DNA of 64,000 nt from Bacillota bacterium. Its GTDB lineage: Bacteria; Bacillota; Clostridia; Oscillospirales; Acutalibacteraceae. Location of the stretch: assembly GCA_023412715.1 (NCBI GenBank), contig JAEZCC010000045.1, positions 62,001 to 126,000 of the forward strand, given 5' to 3'. Positions 8,900 through 16,698 of the stretch are shown here, in pieces; position 1 is the first letter of the stretch; every line of letters begins with the position of its first letter. The position numbers and the translations under genes are program-made. The notes beneath the pieces are model-generated. The model did not search any database. It was not told where the DNA came from and saw nothing but the letters and a program-made list of their open reading frames with translations.

Positions 8900-9159
8900 G
8901 TTTGCATCATCCACCTTTCATGATAAAAGCATTGTCAGGAAAAAAATTTAGGAAAATACTGTGACTTTTTACTAACATGTCTCATTATACACACATTATT
9001 TTGGGTAAGAAATACATAATATGAACAAAATATATCCATTTCTTTTGTCAAATATTTGAATTGCCAAAGCCAAAACATATTTATAATTCTAAATTATACA
9101 TTATTCAACAGAGTTATCCGTTATGATTGTTAGAAGTAGAATTTTAAGGAGGCCGAGTT

Positions 9160-10188
9160 ATGCCCGCCAACTGGGGAAAGAAAGTGAGCTGGAAAACCGT
9201 TTTCAACATTTTCACAATAACGCTTTCCGTCAGTCTGCTGGCTTACTTCTGCCTTTCCGACAACGGCCTGGTAACGCTGATGCGCCACTTCCGGGAATTT
9301 AAAACCGTCTGGCTGGCAGCCGCTTTTCTGTGCATGCTCGCGGACCTTTTCCTGGACACGTGCCTGATTTACGAATTCACCCGCGGCCTCCGGCAGGACT
9401 ATACGTTTGCCCGCGCCTTCAAAGTCTGCATGGTCGGACACCTGTACAGCGCCATCACGCCTTTTCAAAGCGGTGGCCAGCCGATGCAGATCTACGTGAT
9501 GACAAAGCAGCAGGTGGACGCGGGCACGGCGACCTCTGCGCTGATTCAGAAATTTTTTGTCTACCAGACGGGGATCGCGCTGTACAGCCTTTTCGCAATC
9601 GTCTTTCAGTTCGCACATTTCAAGTCCACCCTGACGGCGCTGATGTGGAGCCTTACGATCATCGGCTTTGCCGCGCAGATCCTGATGGCGGGGCTTCTGA
9701 TGATCATTTCCTTCAACCAGAAAATCACGCGCGTCCTTCTGTCCGCGCTGGCGAAGCTCCTCGCAAAAATCCATCTGATTAAAGACTACCAATCCACCAT
9801 CCAGTCCTGGGAAAAACAGATTGATATCTTCCACCAGGGCAACCAGGACCTCTACAAGAATAAGCACATGCTGATAAAAACATACGTGCTGACGTTTCTG
9901 CAGCTGACGGCCCTTTTTACGGTTTCGTACTGCATCTACCGGTCGTTCAGCATCGGGCGGGTCCCGGCCGTCAACATGATCTGCTCCCAGGCGTTTGTGA
10001 CCATGATCTCCTCGCTGATTCCCCTGCCGGGGGCGGCGGGTGCCAGCGAAGGCAGCTTTTACGTCTTCTTTTCCGGCTATTTCACTCCGGAAACCGTGAA
10101 ATCGGCGATCCTTCTCTGGAGGGTCATCACGTACTATGCGGTCATCCTCATCAGCGCCCCGTTTTCGCGGATCGCCAAGAAGATGTGA
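9160..10188 (+). CDS. Flippase-like integral membrane protein (YbhN/LPG synthase TM family)
   Basis: A 342-residue protein with about eight hydrophobic helices and no soluble catalytic domain. Family signals of PF03706 are visible: TPFQSGGQPMQIYVMTKQQ near residue 105, and SSLIPLPGAAGASEGSFY near residue 285. These proteins include YbhN, AglD2 and the flippase half of MprF, and are thought to move lipids or lipid-linked sugars; the true substrate is unknown here. A perfect AGGAGG site lies 7 bases before the ATG. A lipoprotein gene follows after 68 bp in the same direction and may be co-transcribed. The lysyl-transferase domain of MprF is absent, so aminoacylation is not expected. Confidence 0.85.
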   Translation: MPANWGKKVSWKTVFNIFTITLSVSLLAYFCLSDNGLVTLMRHFREFKTVWLAAAFLCMLADLFLDTCLIYEFTRGLRQDYTFARAFKVCMVGHLYSAITPFQSGGQPMQIYVMTKQQVDAGTATSALIQKFFVYQTGIALYSLFAIVFQFAHFKSTLTALMWSLTIIGFAAQILMAGLLMIISFNQKITRVLLSALAKLLAKIHLIKDYQSTIQSWEKQIDIFHQGNQDLYKNKHMLIKTYVLTFLQLTALFTVSYCIYRSFSIGRVPAVNMICSQAFVTMISSLIPLPGAAGASEGSFYVFFSGYFTPETVKSAILLWRVITYYAVILISAPFSRIAKKM

Positions 10189-10256
10189 CAGCTGCGGCCC
10201 CGCGCCCGGCACAGGGCAATGCCCCGCAATTCTTTGTAAATAAAAGGTGGATCGCC

Positions 10257-11078
10257 ATGACTTTTATAAAACGCCTGTCTGTTTTCACCGTTTCCGCATC
10301 GCTCTGCCTTGCGTGGGGCTGCGGCTCCAAAGAAGACGCCGGCGTCCTTTTCCGCGAAGCGAAAAGCAACGCGGAGCAGCTGCAGAGCTGCTCCGCAACG
10401 TTTTCCAGCGTGCTGACTTTCACGGCAAACGGCACCCCGCATACCTTTCAGTCCTCCGAAGAATCCGTTTACAACGCAAAACCGTTCGCGCTCAAATCCG
10501 TTCAGTCGTACCAGAACGACGGGACGCGCGGCAGCGGCGAATCCTATACGATCACGGAGGACGGCGGGTTCTGGTTCTACGGCAAATCTGCCGACGGATG
10601 GCAGAAAACGGGTGCGCAGGACCTCGACACCTCCCCTTTTTCACAGATTGATATTCTCAATCTGATGAACAACGTAAAAAGTGAAAAATACGTCCGCGAA
10701 ACGACCATCGATTCCCGTAAGCTACATAAGATTGAGCTTGAACTGAGCAACGAGGCCATCCGCAGCACCATCGAGCAGATCGTGACCGTGACCGGCATGG
10801 CCCAAAATTCAAAGACCGTCGTTCAGACGCTGCTCGACAGTTCCCCCGCCCTTTACGGCTACTGCTACATCGGGACCGACGGCGGAGAACCGGAACGGCT
10901 GGAGATGGACGCGGCCGACGCCCTGAACCAGATCTTCCAGAATATCGACGGAAGCCGTACAAAAATCAGCGTGACGCAATGCGAAATCTCCGGAGAGATT
11001 ACAAAAATCAACCAGGCTCAGCCCGTCGCTCTGCCGGCAGAAGCAAAAGCGGCACAATCCGTCCAGTCCTACGGCTGA
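10257..11078 (+). CDS. Predicted lipoprotein with LppX/LolA-like fold (DUF6612-like)
   Basis: A 273-residue protein. The chosen ATG has an AAAGGTGG site 7 bases upstream; the in-frame ATG at 10185 has none and would spoil the signal peptide. A lipobox (CLAWGC, Cys near residue 22) predicts lipid anchoring outside the membrane. The rest alternates short beta strands (a region with ESYTITEDGGFWFYG, and another with DSRKLHKIELELS) in the manner of LppX/LolA half-barrel lipid carriers and the DUF6612 family. The neighbouring flippase-like gene fits a role in lipid or glycan handling, but that is inference only. Confidence 0.65.
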   Translation: MTFIKRLSVFTVSASLCLAWGCGSKEDAGVLFREAKSNAEQLQSCSATFSSVLTFTANGTPHTFQSSEESVYNAKPFALKSVQSYQNDGTRGSGESYTITEDGGFWFYGKSADGWQKTGAQDLDTSPFSQIDILNLMNNVKSEKYVRETTIDSRKLHKIELELSNEAIRSTIEQIVTVTGMAQNSKTVVQTLLDSSPALYGYCYIGTDGGEPERLEMDAADALNQIFQNIDGSRTKISVTQCEISGEITKINQAQPVALPAEAKAAQSVQSYG

Positions 11079-11106
11079 CCAGTTCTTCATCCGGGAGAAA
11101 GAATGC

Positions 11107-11135
11107 TTGACTTTTGCCGTTATTGCAAGTAAAAT
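11107..11135 (+). promoter_or_regulatory. Promoter of the tRNA-Ser locus
   Basis: TTGACT (11107-11112), a 17-base spacer and TAAAAT (11130-11135). It points at the tRNA remnant and the tRNA-Ser gene that follow. Confidence 0.7.
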
Positions 11136-11207
11136 AGTCAAGTACGTGTTATCCGCCTGCCCTTCGGCAGAGGCCGCACCAGACGGATATAATTGAGATA
11201 TTTTCAT

Positions 11208-11340
11208 ATGGAGACGTATCGAAGTGGTCATAGCGGGCCTGACTCAAAACGGGCGAGGGCAAATTTGTGACCGAAATCCGCAGATGTCCATGTTTGCTAG
11301 GTTTCCGAGCCGCAAAACTCAGGAATCCACGGCTCCATTC
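11208..11340 (+). pseudogene. Decayed tRNA-Ser-like remnant
   Basis: The 5' part (GGAGACGTATCGAAGTGGTC, from 11211) is nearly the same as the 5' half of the intact tRNA-Ser at 11396, including the D-arm residues. The anticodon region (around CTCAAAA) no longer folds into a normal 5-bp/7-base arm. No T-arm (GTTCGAATC) is present. ATGGAG (11208-11213) can still pair with CTCCAT (11333-11338). It is best read as a dead tandem copy under the same promoter as the intact gene; an unrelated structured RNA is possible. Confidence 0.45.
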
Positions 11341-11395
11341 TAACACGTTTCTAACGCCTGTGCCACCCTGGAAAATGGGGTAAAAAATTGAATAC

Positions 11396-11484
11396 GGAAG
11401 CGTATCGAAGTGGTCGTAACGAGCCGCACTCGAAATGCGGTTGTCCGCAAGGGCACGTGAGTTCGAATCTCACCGCTTCCGCCA
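11396..11484 (+). tRNA. tRNA-Ser (anticodon CGA)
   Basis: Complete class II tRNA with encoded CCA. Acceptor GGAAGCG (11396-11402) pairs with CGCTTCC (11474-11480). The anticodon arm CCGCA-CTCGAAA-TGCGG gives CGA, reading UCG. A long variable arm, as expected for serine, precedes the T-arm GTGAG-TTCGAAT-CTCAC. The 3' end serves as the attachment site of the adjacent element. Confidence 0.93.
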
Positions 11485-11489
11485 ACGTC

Positions 11490-11522
11490 AGCCATGGAAG
11501 AATGCTTCCATGGCTATTTTCT
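11490..11522 (+). terminator. Terminator after tRNA-Ser(CGA)
   Basis: A perfect 11-bp hairpin, AGCCATGGAAG/CTTCCATGGCT (11490-11500, 11505-11515), with an ATTTTC tail, 5 bases after the tRNA CCA. It lies inside the element and so was probably supplied by it. Confidence 0.75.
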
Positions 11523-12795
11523 CACGTTTTTGCTTCTTTGATGATTGGAATCTCAGGCTCTTTATCTGACATACAACGCTTTGTTTTGTCCGTCGTTCCC
11601 TCCTCTTCAAGTGACCCATCCAACAAGCTACCTATCACCGCCCCGGTTTCGCGTTTGCTCGCGAAGTCCAGGTGCGCGTAAATGTCGGCGGTGGTGGAGA
11701 AATTGCTGTGACCCAGCCATAGCTGGATGCGCTTCATATCCACGCCCTTTGCTACAAGCAAGCTCGCGCAGGTGTGCCGCAGATCGTGAAAACGGATATG
11801 CCGCAGACCGTTCTTTTGAAGGAGACAGGAAAAGTGTACGCTCAGAAAAGCCGGGCTCAGCAGATTTCCCAGACTGTCAACGCAGACATACTCCAGATAC
11901 TTCGTGCAATATCCCTTCCTGCATGCCCTGCGATACTCCTCCTGACGGGCCTTTGTTTCCAACAGGACGCGTTCCGGTGTCGGAAGCAGCGGAAGTGTCC
12001 GACGGCTGGATTTGGTTTTCATCTCATCCATCAGCAGCAGACCATCCTGCCCTGCGGCGCACCCATTGATGACCTTGTGCTTGATGGCGATTGTCTTCTT
12101 TTCGAAGTCGATGGAATCCCAGCGAACGCCTAGGACCTCACTGCGCCGCAACCCGTAATAGGCCGCCAGAAGGATCGGCACATACAGCACGTCATCCGTT
12201 ACTGTCCGGAGCAGTTGGTTCAGTTCATCTCTTGAATAGTAATTGGGCTTGTATCTGTTTTTCCGGGAAGGCTTCTCTACCGCACGGTCTGCCGCATTGA
12301 TCTGGATGTATTCCTTCGTATGGCATAGTCCAGGGCCATCTTGAGCATGGCATGGTATTTGACCACCGAGTTCTCACAGCAGCCGTCCTTCCGAATGGAA
12401 TTATAAAAATCGTCCATCTGATGATAATTAAGCTCTACCAGCAGTGTCTTCTGTGGGTCAAAATAGTCTGTTACCCTCCCTTCGATCATGCTGGTATAAT
12501 TGTGAAAGGTAGTCGGCTGGATATGAGGCTTCCGGGTAGCGAGCCACTCATAGAGAAAATCGAGCAGGGTCATATCCACCGTTCTGGTGCAAGCTGGTTG
12601 ACCACGCTTTGACAGCGGCAGCTGCGCGCTGTAACGCCTTGTAAGTTCGTTCAGTACCTCCTGTGCTTTCTTTTTGTTTCCTTTGACTGTGTACCCTGTT
12701 CCGATCCATTTGGGCCGTCGTTTGCCCGTGTGATCGTATAGGTTAAGAACGGCATAGTATTTGCCGTTCTTCGGCTGTATGCTGCCGGTTATCAT
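11522..12795 (-). pseudogene. Tyrosine recombinase (integrase), frameshifted
   Basis: Two reading frames together make one phage/ICE-type integrase of about 425 residues. The first (12795-12277) has the Arm-binding domain (PKNGKYYAVLNLYDHTGKRR) and the SAM-like core-binding domain. The second (from near 12320 down to 11522) has the catalytic core with GLRRSE, FHDLRHTCASLL, LWLGHSN and the nucleophile region ADIYAHLD, so all of R-H-R-H-Y is intact. Near 12322, AAGGAATACATCC lacks one T: restoring AATTACATC rejoins the frames as RRN-YIQINAADRAVEKPSRK. The gene is therefore broken by a single recent base loss or a sequencing error. It reads towards the tRNA-Ser attachment site. Confidence 0.88.
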
Positions 12796-12848
12796 TGTAA
12801 TGCCTCCTTGGTAAAGTGTTGCTCTTTGCTGCCGACATCTACAGCATA

Positions 12849-13109
12849 TCAGGTGTTTTGGGTTTGCGCCAATGTGTCAGCTTCATTGTTTTGCAGCAGA
12901 AAATCAATCACATAAATCTTTGGAATCTTATACGACTTTCCAACCTTCCGGCCCTTAATCTGGCCGGAAGTGATGAGGCCATAGGCATGATGGCGACTAA
13001 TTCCCAGCATTTTTTGAAGCGTATGTATGTCGATTACATCTGGATATTGTCGGAATATGTGCTTATAGGCAGTACGTATCTGTGCTATATTAAATCCCTT
13101 CTTTTTCAT
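12849..13109 (-). CDS. Excisionase-type helix-turn-helix protein
   Basis: An 86-residue protein. Residues ~28-70 form the MerR-like winged helix of the excisionase family (PF12728): DIHTLQKMLGISRHHAYGLI, then a basic turn GRKVGKSYKIPKIYVIDFLL. It would bind the element's arm sites and direct the integrase towards excision. It sits directly upstream of the integrase in the same direction, the usual xis-int order. With the integrase frameshifted it probably has no partner in this element. Confidence 0.8.
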   Translation of the reverse strand: MKKKGFNIAQIRTAYKHIFRQYPDVIDIHTLQKMLGISRHHAYGLITSGQIKGRKVGKSYKIPKIYVIDFLLQNNEADTLAQTQNT

Positions 13110-13456
13110 ATAAAAGGCCGTGTATATAGGCTTTCCGGATAATTAAAAACGCTCGGCTTCCAGACCATTTCCTGCGCCGCTTTTGCTGCGCCGCGTATAC
13201 TCGATTTCCTCGGGCCGCGCTGTGCGCGATTTAATTGGTGGGTACGCTCGTCCGCGCGGATGTCATGGCATACTGTCCCCCAAACCCGTATAACTCCCGG
13301 ATCCGGCTATGAACTTGTCAAGGTGCTTGTACCACTTTGTTTACGGTCTTACTTAATAAACACAGAGGAGGGATATGAATCTTAACATGAAACAAAAATT
13401 TTTATTTGAATTTTACTTTTTTTATCGCCTCTAGTGGTTGGATAACCGACCAGTTG
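13110..13456. other. Gene-poor element DNA with one possible micro-ORF
   Basis: No recognisable full gene. A 19-codon ORF at 13375-13434 (+, MNLNMKQKFLFEFYFFYRL) has a fine AGAGGAGGG site but no known homologue by eye; it could be the leader or start of a lost gene. The rest looks like decayed element sequence. Confidence 0.4.
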
Positions 13457-13570
13457 TTATAGACGATCATCCAGATCGCCAACGAAGCGGTAGTGGATAT
13501 CGATTTTCTGCGTCCTGACGCTGTCCCCCATTTTCGGGTGCCAGATATAGACCTTGTTCAGCAGTTCGTT
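13457..13570 (-). pseudogene. C-terminal remnant of a serine recombinase (DUF4368-like)
   Basis: About 38 codons in one frame encode NELLNKVYIWHPKMG, then the segment TQKIDIHYRFVGDLDDRL and a stop. Large serine recombinases and TnpX/TndX-type transposases end with this kind of IxIxYRFVG tail (DUF4368). The reading frame runs upstream straight into the tRNA 3'-end copy, so the gene was cut exactly at that junction and the catalytic domain is gone. It indicates a second mobile element at this tRNA. Support is from pattern only. Confidence 0.55.
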
Positions 13571-13612
13571 TGCCGCAAGGTCTCGTGGGTTCGAATCCCA
13601 CCACTTCCGCCA
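13571..13612 (+). repeat. Duplicated tRNA-Ser 3' end (attR)
   Basis: GCCGCAAGG, the T-arm GTGGG-TTCGAAT-CCCAC, CACTTCC, G and CCA in the order of a tRNA-Ser 3' half, with no 5' half upstream. The serine recombinase remnant abuts it on the left and a terminator follows on the right. It is not a functional tRNA. Confidence 0.8.
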
Positions 13613-13636
13613 GCGGCTTAAAGCCGCAGACAAAAT

Positions 13637-13669
13637 GCGCCTATAGCTTTTTGCTACAGGCGTTTTTTG
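13637..13669 (+). terminator. Terminator behind the tRNA 3'-end copy
   Basis: CGCCTATAGC/GCTACAGGCG (one A-C mismatch) with a TTTTT loop, followed by TTTTTT (13663-13668), 25 bases after the CCA. Probably the original terminator of the host tRNA-Ser gene before the element split the locus. Confidence 0.8.
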
Positions 13670-13952
13670 TACCGCAATTTTATCTATATTTTTAAATATG
13701 ACCCGACTCTCTAAAGCGGACCAGCCTTTTTTAACGTCAGTTAAAAGCGGGTTTGTCTTTTTTGGTGCCCAAAGGCGGACTCTTTTCAAAAATACCATTG
13801 AGCAGAAGGATATCCTTTTAATTAATCCCTTTGGAAGCCTTTGTAAACCTGTCGTATGATAACGCCTGTTTTTCATTTTCCAATACACAAAAACGTACGA
13901 TATTGTTTTGGAAACATATTATGGCGTATTTCAGTAAAAGGAGCGAACCGCC

Positions 13953-14516
13953 ATGTCTCAAGCTTCAACAGATAATTCTGCAAATTGCATGGATTCAATA
14001 AAGATTATCAATTTCTTCCGGGAACTATGGTCCGAACATGTCATGTGGACCCGCTCGTTCATTATCAGCACCGCGGCAAATCTTGGGGATTTACAGCCTG
14101 TCACGGCACGCTTATTTCAAAATCCGGCGGATTTTGCCGAAGTTCTGCAGCGGTTCTATGGGCCCGGACCGGCAAAAAAGTTCCGTGATCTGCTGACGGA
14201 ACATCTAAAAATTGCAGGTAATCTCGTAAATGCCGCCAAGTCGGGAGACGCCGCGACGGTCAATCAAGAACGGGAAAAATGGTACGCCAATGCGGATGAA
14301 ATCGCGGCTTTTCTTGCCGGCATCAACCCCTATTGGTCAAAAGATCAGTGGACGTCTATGCTGCATAAACATTTGAAGCTGACCGAAGAAGAAGCGGTGG
14401 CGAGGTTGATGGGACAATATGCAAAAGATGTGGCGCTTTACGATGTAATTGAAGATCAGGCCCTGATGATGGGCGATTATATGGCGGAAGGAATCATAAG
14501 ACAATTCCTGCGCTGA
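13953..14516 (+). CDS. Conserved hypothetical cytoplasmic protein (helical)
   Basis: A 187-residue, mostly helical protein without signal peptide or membrane helix. Notable segments are FFRELWSEHVMWTRSFIIST near residue 20, and WYANADEIAAFLAGINPYW near residue 111, followed by a mostly helical C-terminus with LMGQYAKDVALYDVIEDQAL. I know similar proteins only as unnamed or doubtfully named entries in clostridia and bacilli, so I give no function. The His/Trp-rich first helix and the conserved acidic C-terminal helix could bind a metal, but this is a guess. AAAGGAG lies 9 bases before the ATG, and a strong terminator follows, so it is a single-gene unit next to the element's right end. Confidence 0.7.
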   Translation: MSQASTDNSANCMDSIKIINFFRELWSEHVMWTRSFIISTAANLGDLQPVTARLFQNPADFAEVLQRFYGPGPAKKFRDLLTEHLKIAGNLVNAAKSGDAATVNQEREKWYANADEIAAFLAGINPYWSKDQWTSMLHKHLKLTEEEAVARLMGQYAKDVALYDVIEDQALMMGDYMAEGIIRQFLR

Positions 14517-14629
14517 TTTTTTGCGGAAACCGTGCTTCCCTGAAGCGGTTTCTCAGTGATTTGTCCCACAAGGGGGATGCAGCCATGAAGCGAATTGCGG
14601 AGATACAGACAAATTTGAACAGGCGCTGG

Positions 14630-14670
14630 CCCGTTTTTCCATCCGGGAAAAACGGGTTCTTTCTTTTCCG
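14630..14670 (+). terminator. Rho-independent terminator
   Basis: Perfect 11-bp stem CCCGTTTTTCC/GGAAAAACGGG (14630-14640, 14646-14656), followed by the T-rich tail TTCTTTCTTTTCC. It ends the transcript of the helical hypothetical gene. Confidence 0.8.
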
Positions 14671-14844
14671 GCCTTGTCCCTCTCCTGCCGCGATTTCAGC
14701 AGATCCGGTCAGGGAGGCAAAGCCCCTCTATAAAGGTTCGCCAAAATTGCGGGGACCGGGCACGCTTCGCTGAAACAAGCGCGGAATCACATATTTTCCC
14801 AAAATATTCCAAAGGAAGGCCCTATAATTCAAAATCCACCCCCC

Positions 14845-14872
14845 TTGTTGATCTGAAAATAAATGGTATACT
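14845..14872 (+). promoter_or_regulatory. Promoter of the pseudo-peptidase pair
   Basis: TTGTTG (14845-14850), 16-base spacer, TATACT (14867-14872), about 50 bases upstream of the first gene. Confidence 0.6.
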
Positions 14873-14923
14873 CTAATCGGAAAAATCATTATGACTATAA
14901 TTTATTAACAGGTATGATTTAAA

Positions 14924-16663
14924 TTGTTGAAAATACTTAAAAAGCACAATCGACTCGCCTTGGCGCTTCTATGTTTTCTGATCCTCGCTTCTTGTGTCTG
15001 CCTTTGCAGGCTCAATCTGCCTTACACGATGCATTATACCATTTCCGTCTCTGCGACAAAAGTCAACACACTTGAAGTGTCCCTTAAAATTTCAAATTCC
15101 GTGCTTTCAAAAGGGAAAACCGTTTCCCTCTATACCGGTGACAAAACAATCGATCTGAAATCCTGCGTCGGCAGGAACGGCGCCGGCATTCCTGTCCGGC
15201 AAAATGACGATTCTGTCGAATTGTCTCTGCGCCGCGGTGAAAAAGCGCTCCTCTCTTATGATATTTCTTTGGGGTCTGTCGGCAAACACGGTTCGCGGGG
15301 AAACATTACGGACGACTATTGCGTATTTGACGGCGGCGAAACATTTCTGCTGCCAACAGAATTTTATGATCAAGCCTTTCCGGAGAATCAGGTTGTCGTC
15401 AAAGAGCTTTCCATCACAATGGAAGGGAAAACCGGGTGGCGGGAGGCCGTTCCCTACACCGCTCTCAAAAACGTCGCCTGGGCGGACGCCTACGATCTAA
15501 GCAATGACAGCTTCTGCATGGGCAGGTTCGCGCTACAGAAAATTCCCGTCGATAGCGGAGTCCTGAATGTTTACGCCCTGCCGGATGACAAAGAAGCGGG
15601 TTCCGATTCCGTGCAAAGCGGAATCTTGGCGCTGTACCGGTATTACGGTACGCTCTTTTCCTATGCGAAACCGAATTACTGTGTCGTTTTGCTCCCTCCT
15701 GCCTCGGAAGCGGACAACCCCGTGATCGGCGGCGCCGGGACCGGATCGGTCTGCGCGACTTTCGACGCGGGCAGCCAGCGGGATTGGGAACTGCTGGGGC
15801 ACCGGATGTTCCACGCCTATTTTGACAGTCTCTTCCGCACGCGCGAGTTTCATTTTTCACCCCGCCTCTGGTTTTACGAAGGCCTCGCGACCTATTACGA
15901 AAATCGCTCCATGCAGTCGCTGCCGGAGAAAATACAAGCTGTTTTCCCGGTGAAGCCGACCCGGCTTTTTACCTCTCTCTACAATAAATACCTGTACGAA
16001 AGGCTCCATGAACCCGCGCTGTTTTCGCTTGCGCCCATGCAGGAAGAAAAAATCACCGGGTCGGAGAACGGGAAAGCGCAGATTGAATTTTTACACTACA
16101 TCCAGGCGCCTTTGGTTGCCCGTTTTCTGGAAGAAGCCGGCGCCAAGCAGAACAAGCAGCCGGATTTCCTCCTGACCTATCTTCTGAATCACAAGAGCGA
16201 TCCGGATTTATGCGATTTTTTAAAGCTTCTGCCTGGGATCCTGGGGGAAACGGGGCGCAAGGCATACGAGGACTATTTCCTTTCAGACAACGTTCTGCCC
16301 CTCTGGTTTCTGAAGGATCCCTCCTATTCCCAGGCCATGACCCTGTCGGACCTGAGCAGCGCGGAACGTGAGCTTGCAAGCTGGATTTCAGATCAGCCCG
16401 AAAAATTTCCATTGGAAGCGCTGAACCTGGACACCGTCCGGAAGATCCGGAATCTGCCGGCATTCCAATCCGCCGCATACGCCGCGGCGGGCACGGAAAA
16501 ATCCGTCGGAGATTATTCCGCGGCCATCGATTCCCTGCTGAAGGAATACGCCCTGCGCGCCGGCGTCTGCCATGTCCCGCTCAGCGATGCCGACGCCCGC
16601 GCCAAGCTGCTGCTGGATCAAGACAGCCTGAACGAATGGAGCCTATGGTTAAAGCAGAATTAG
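14924..16663 (+). CDS. Membrane-anchored protein with degenerate gluzincin peptidase motif (paralogue 1)
   Basis: A 579-residue protein starting at a TTG with a weak ribosome site (AGGT 12 bases upstream). One N-terminal helix (ALALLCFLILASCVCLCRL) anchors it; the rest should face outside. The N-terminal half is beta-rich, like the region before the catalytic domain of M1/M61 and 'peptidase MA' proteins. The zinc motif HExxH is replaced by HRMFH (residues 293-297, DNA 15800-15814): both histidines remain but the catalytic Glu is Arg. The downstream WFYEGLATYY keeps the third-ligand Glu (319). It is probably an inactive relative that binds peptide or glycan. It shares order and motifs with the next gene. 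Confidence 0.7.
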   Translation: MLKILKKHNRLALALLCFLILASCVCLCRLNLPYTMHYTISVSATKVNTLEVSLKISNSVLSKGKTVSLYTGDKTIDLKSCVGRNGAGIPVRQNDDSVELSLRRGEKALLSYDISLGSVGKHGSRGNITDDYCVFDGGETFLLPTEFYDQAFPENQVVVKELSITMEGKTGWREAVPYTALKNVAWADAYDLSNDSFCMGRFALQKIPVDSGVLNVYALPDDKEAGSDSVQSGILALYRYYGTLFSYAKPNYCVVLLPPASEADNPVIGGAGTGSVCATFDAGSQRDWELLGHRMFHAYFDSLFRTREFHFSPRLWFYEGLATYYENRSMQSLPEKIQAVFPVKPTRLFTSLYNKYLYERLHEPALFSLAPMQEEKITGSENGKAQIEFLHYIQAPLVARFLEEAGAKQNKQPDFLLTYLLNHKSDPDLCDFLKLLPGILGETGRKAYEDYFLSDNVLPLWFLKDPSYSQAMTLSDLSSAERELASWISDQPEKFPLEALNLDTVRKIRNLPAFQSAAYAAAGTEKSVGDYSAAIDSLLKEYALRAGVCHVPLSDADARAKLLLDQDSLNEWSLWLKQN

Positions 16664-16698
16664 GAATGGAAACGCATTGGAAAAAGGAGGTCCAAAGT

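Larger units (their letters stand above)
11461..13612. mobile_element. Degenerate integrative element in a tRNA-Ser gene
   Basis: About 2.1 kb bounded on the left by the 3' end of tRNA-Ser(CGA) and on the right by a 42-base copy of a tRNA-Ser 3' end (13571-13612), which is followed by a tRNA-type terminator. It contains a tyrosine integrase broken by one frameshift, an excisionase-like HTH gene, and the C-terminal end of a DUF4368-type serine recombinase. The two ends share GTTCGAATC and CTTCCGCCA, with differences between them, so one end has drifted or another element brought its own tRNA end. No replication, transfer or cargo genes remain. Mobility by itself is unlikely. Confidence 0.75.
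14517..14923. other. Intergenic region: terminator then promoter
   Basis: No gene supported. It holds a weak hairpin (around 14525-14553), a strong terminator at 14630-14670 and the promoter at 14845-14872; both of the latter have separate entries. A 70-codon ORF here spans the terminator and has no family resemblance. Confidence 0.5.

Noticed and set aside
6134..8923. 929-codon open frame antisense to hppA
   Set aside because: Product is Arg/His/Asp-rich with no domain; it is the mirror of the GC-rich hppA codons, which have clear family motifs.
8900..9159. Promoters for hppA and the flippase-like gene
   Set aside because: AT-rich with several TATNNT and TTGACA boxes, but none with acceptable 16-18 base spacing, so no site is listed.
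13453..13612. A complete tRNA ending at 13612
   Set aside because: No matching 5' acceptor, D-arm or anticodon arm upstream; only the 3' half is tRNA-like.
14561..14773. Possible 70-codon gene
   Set aside because: It contains the strong terminator hairpin 14630-14656 and has no family resemblance.
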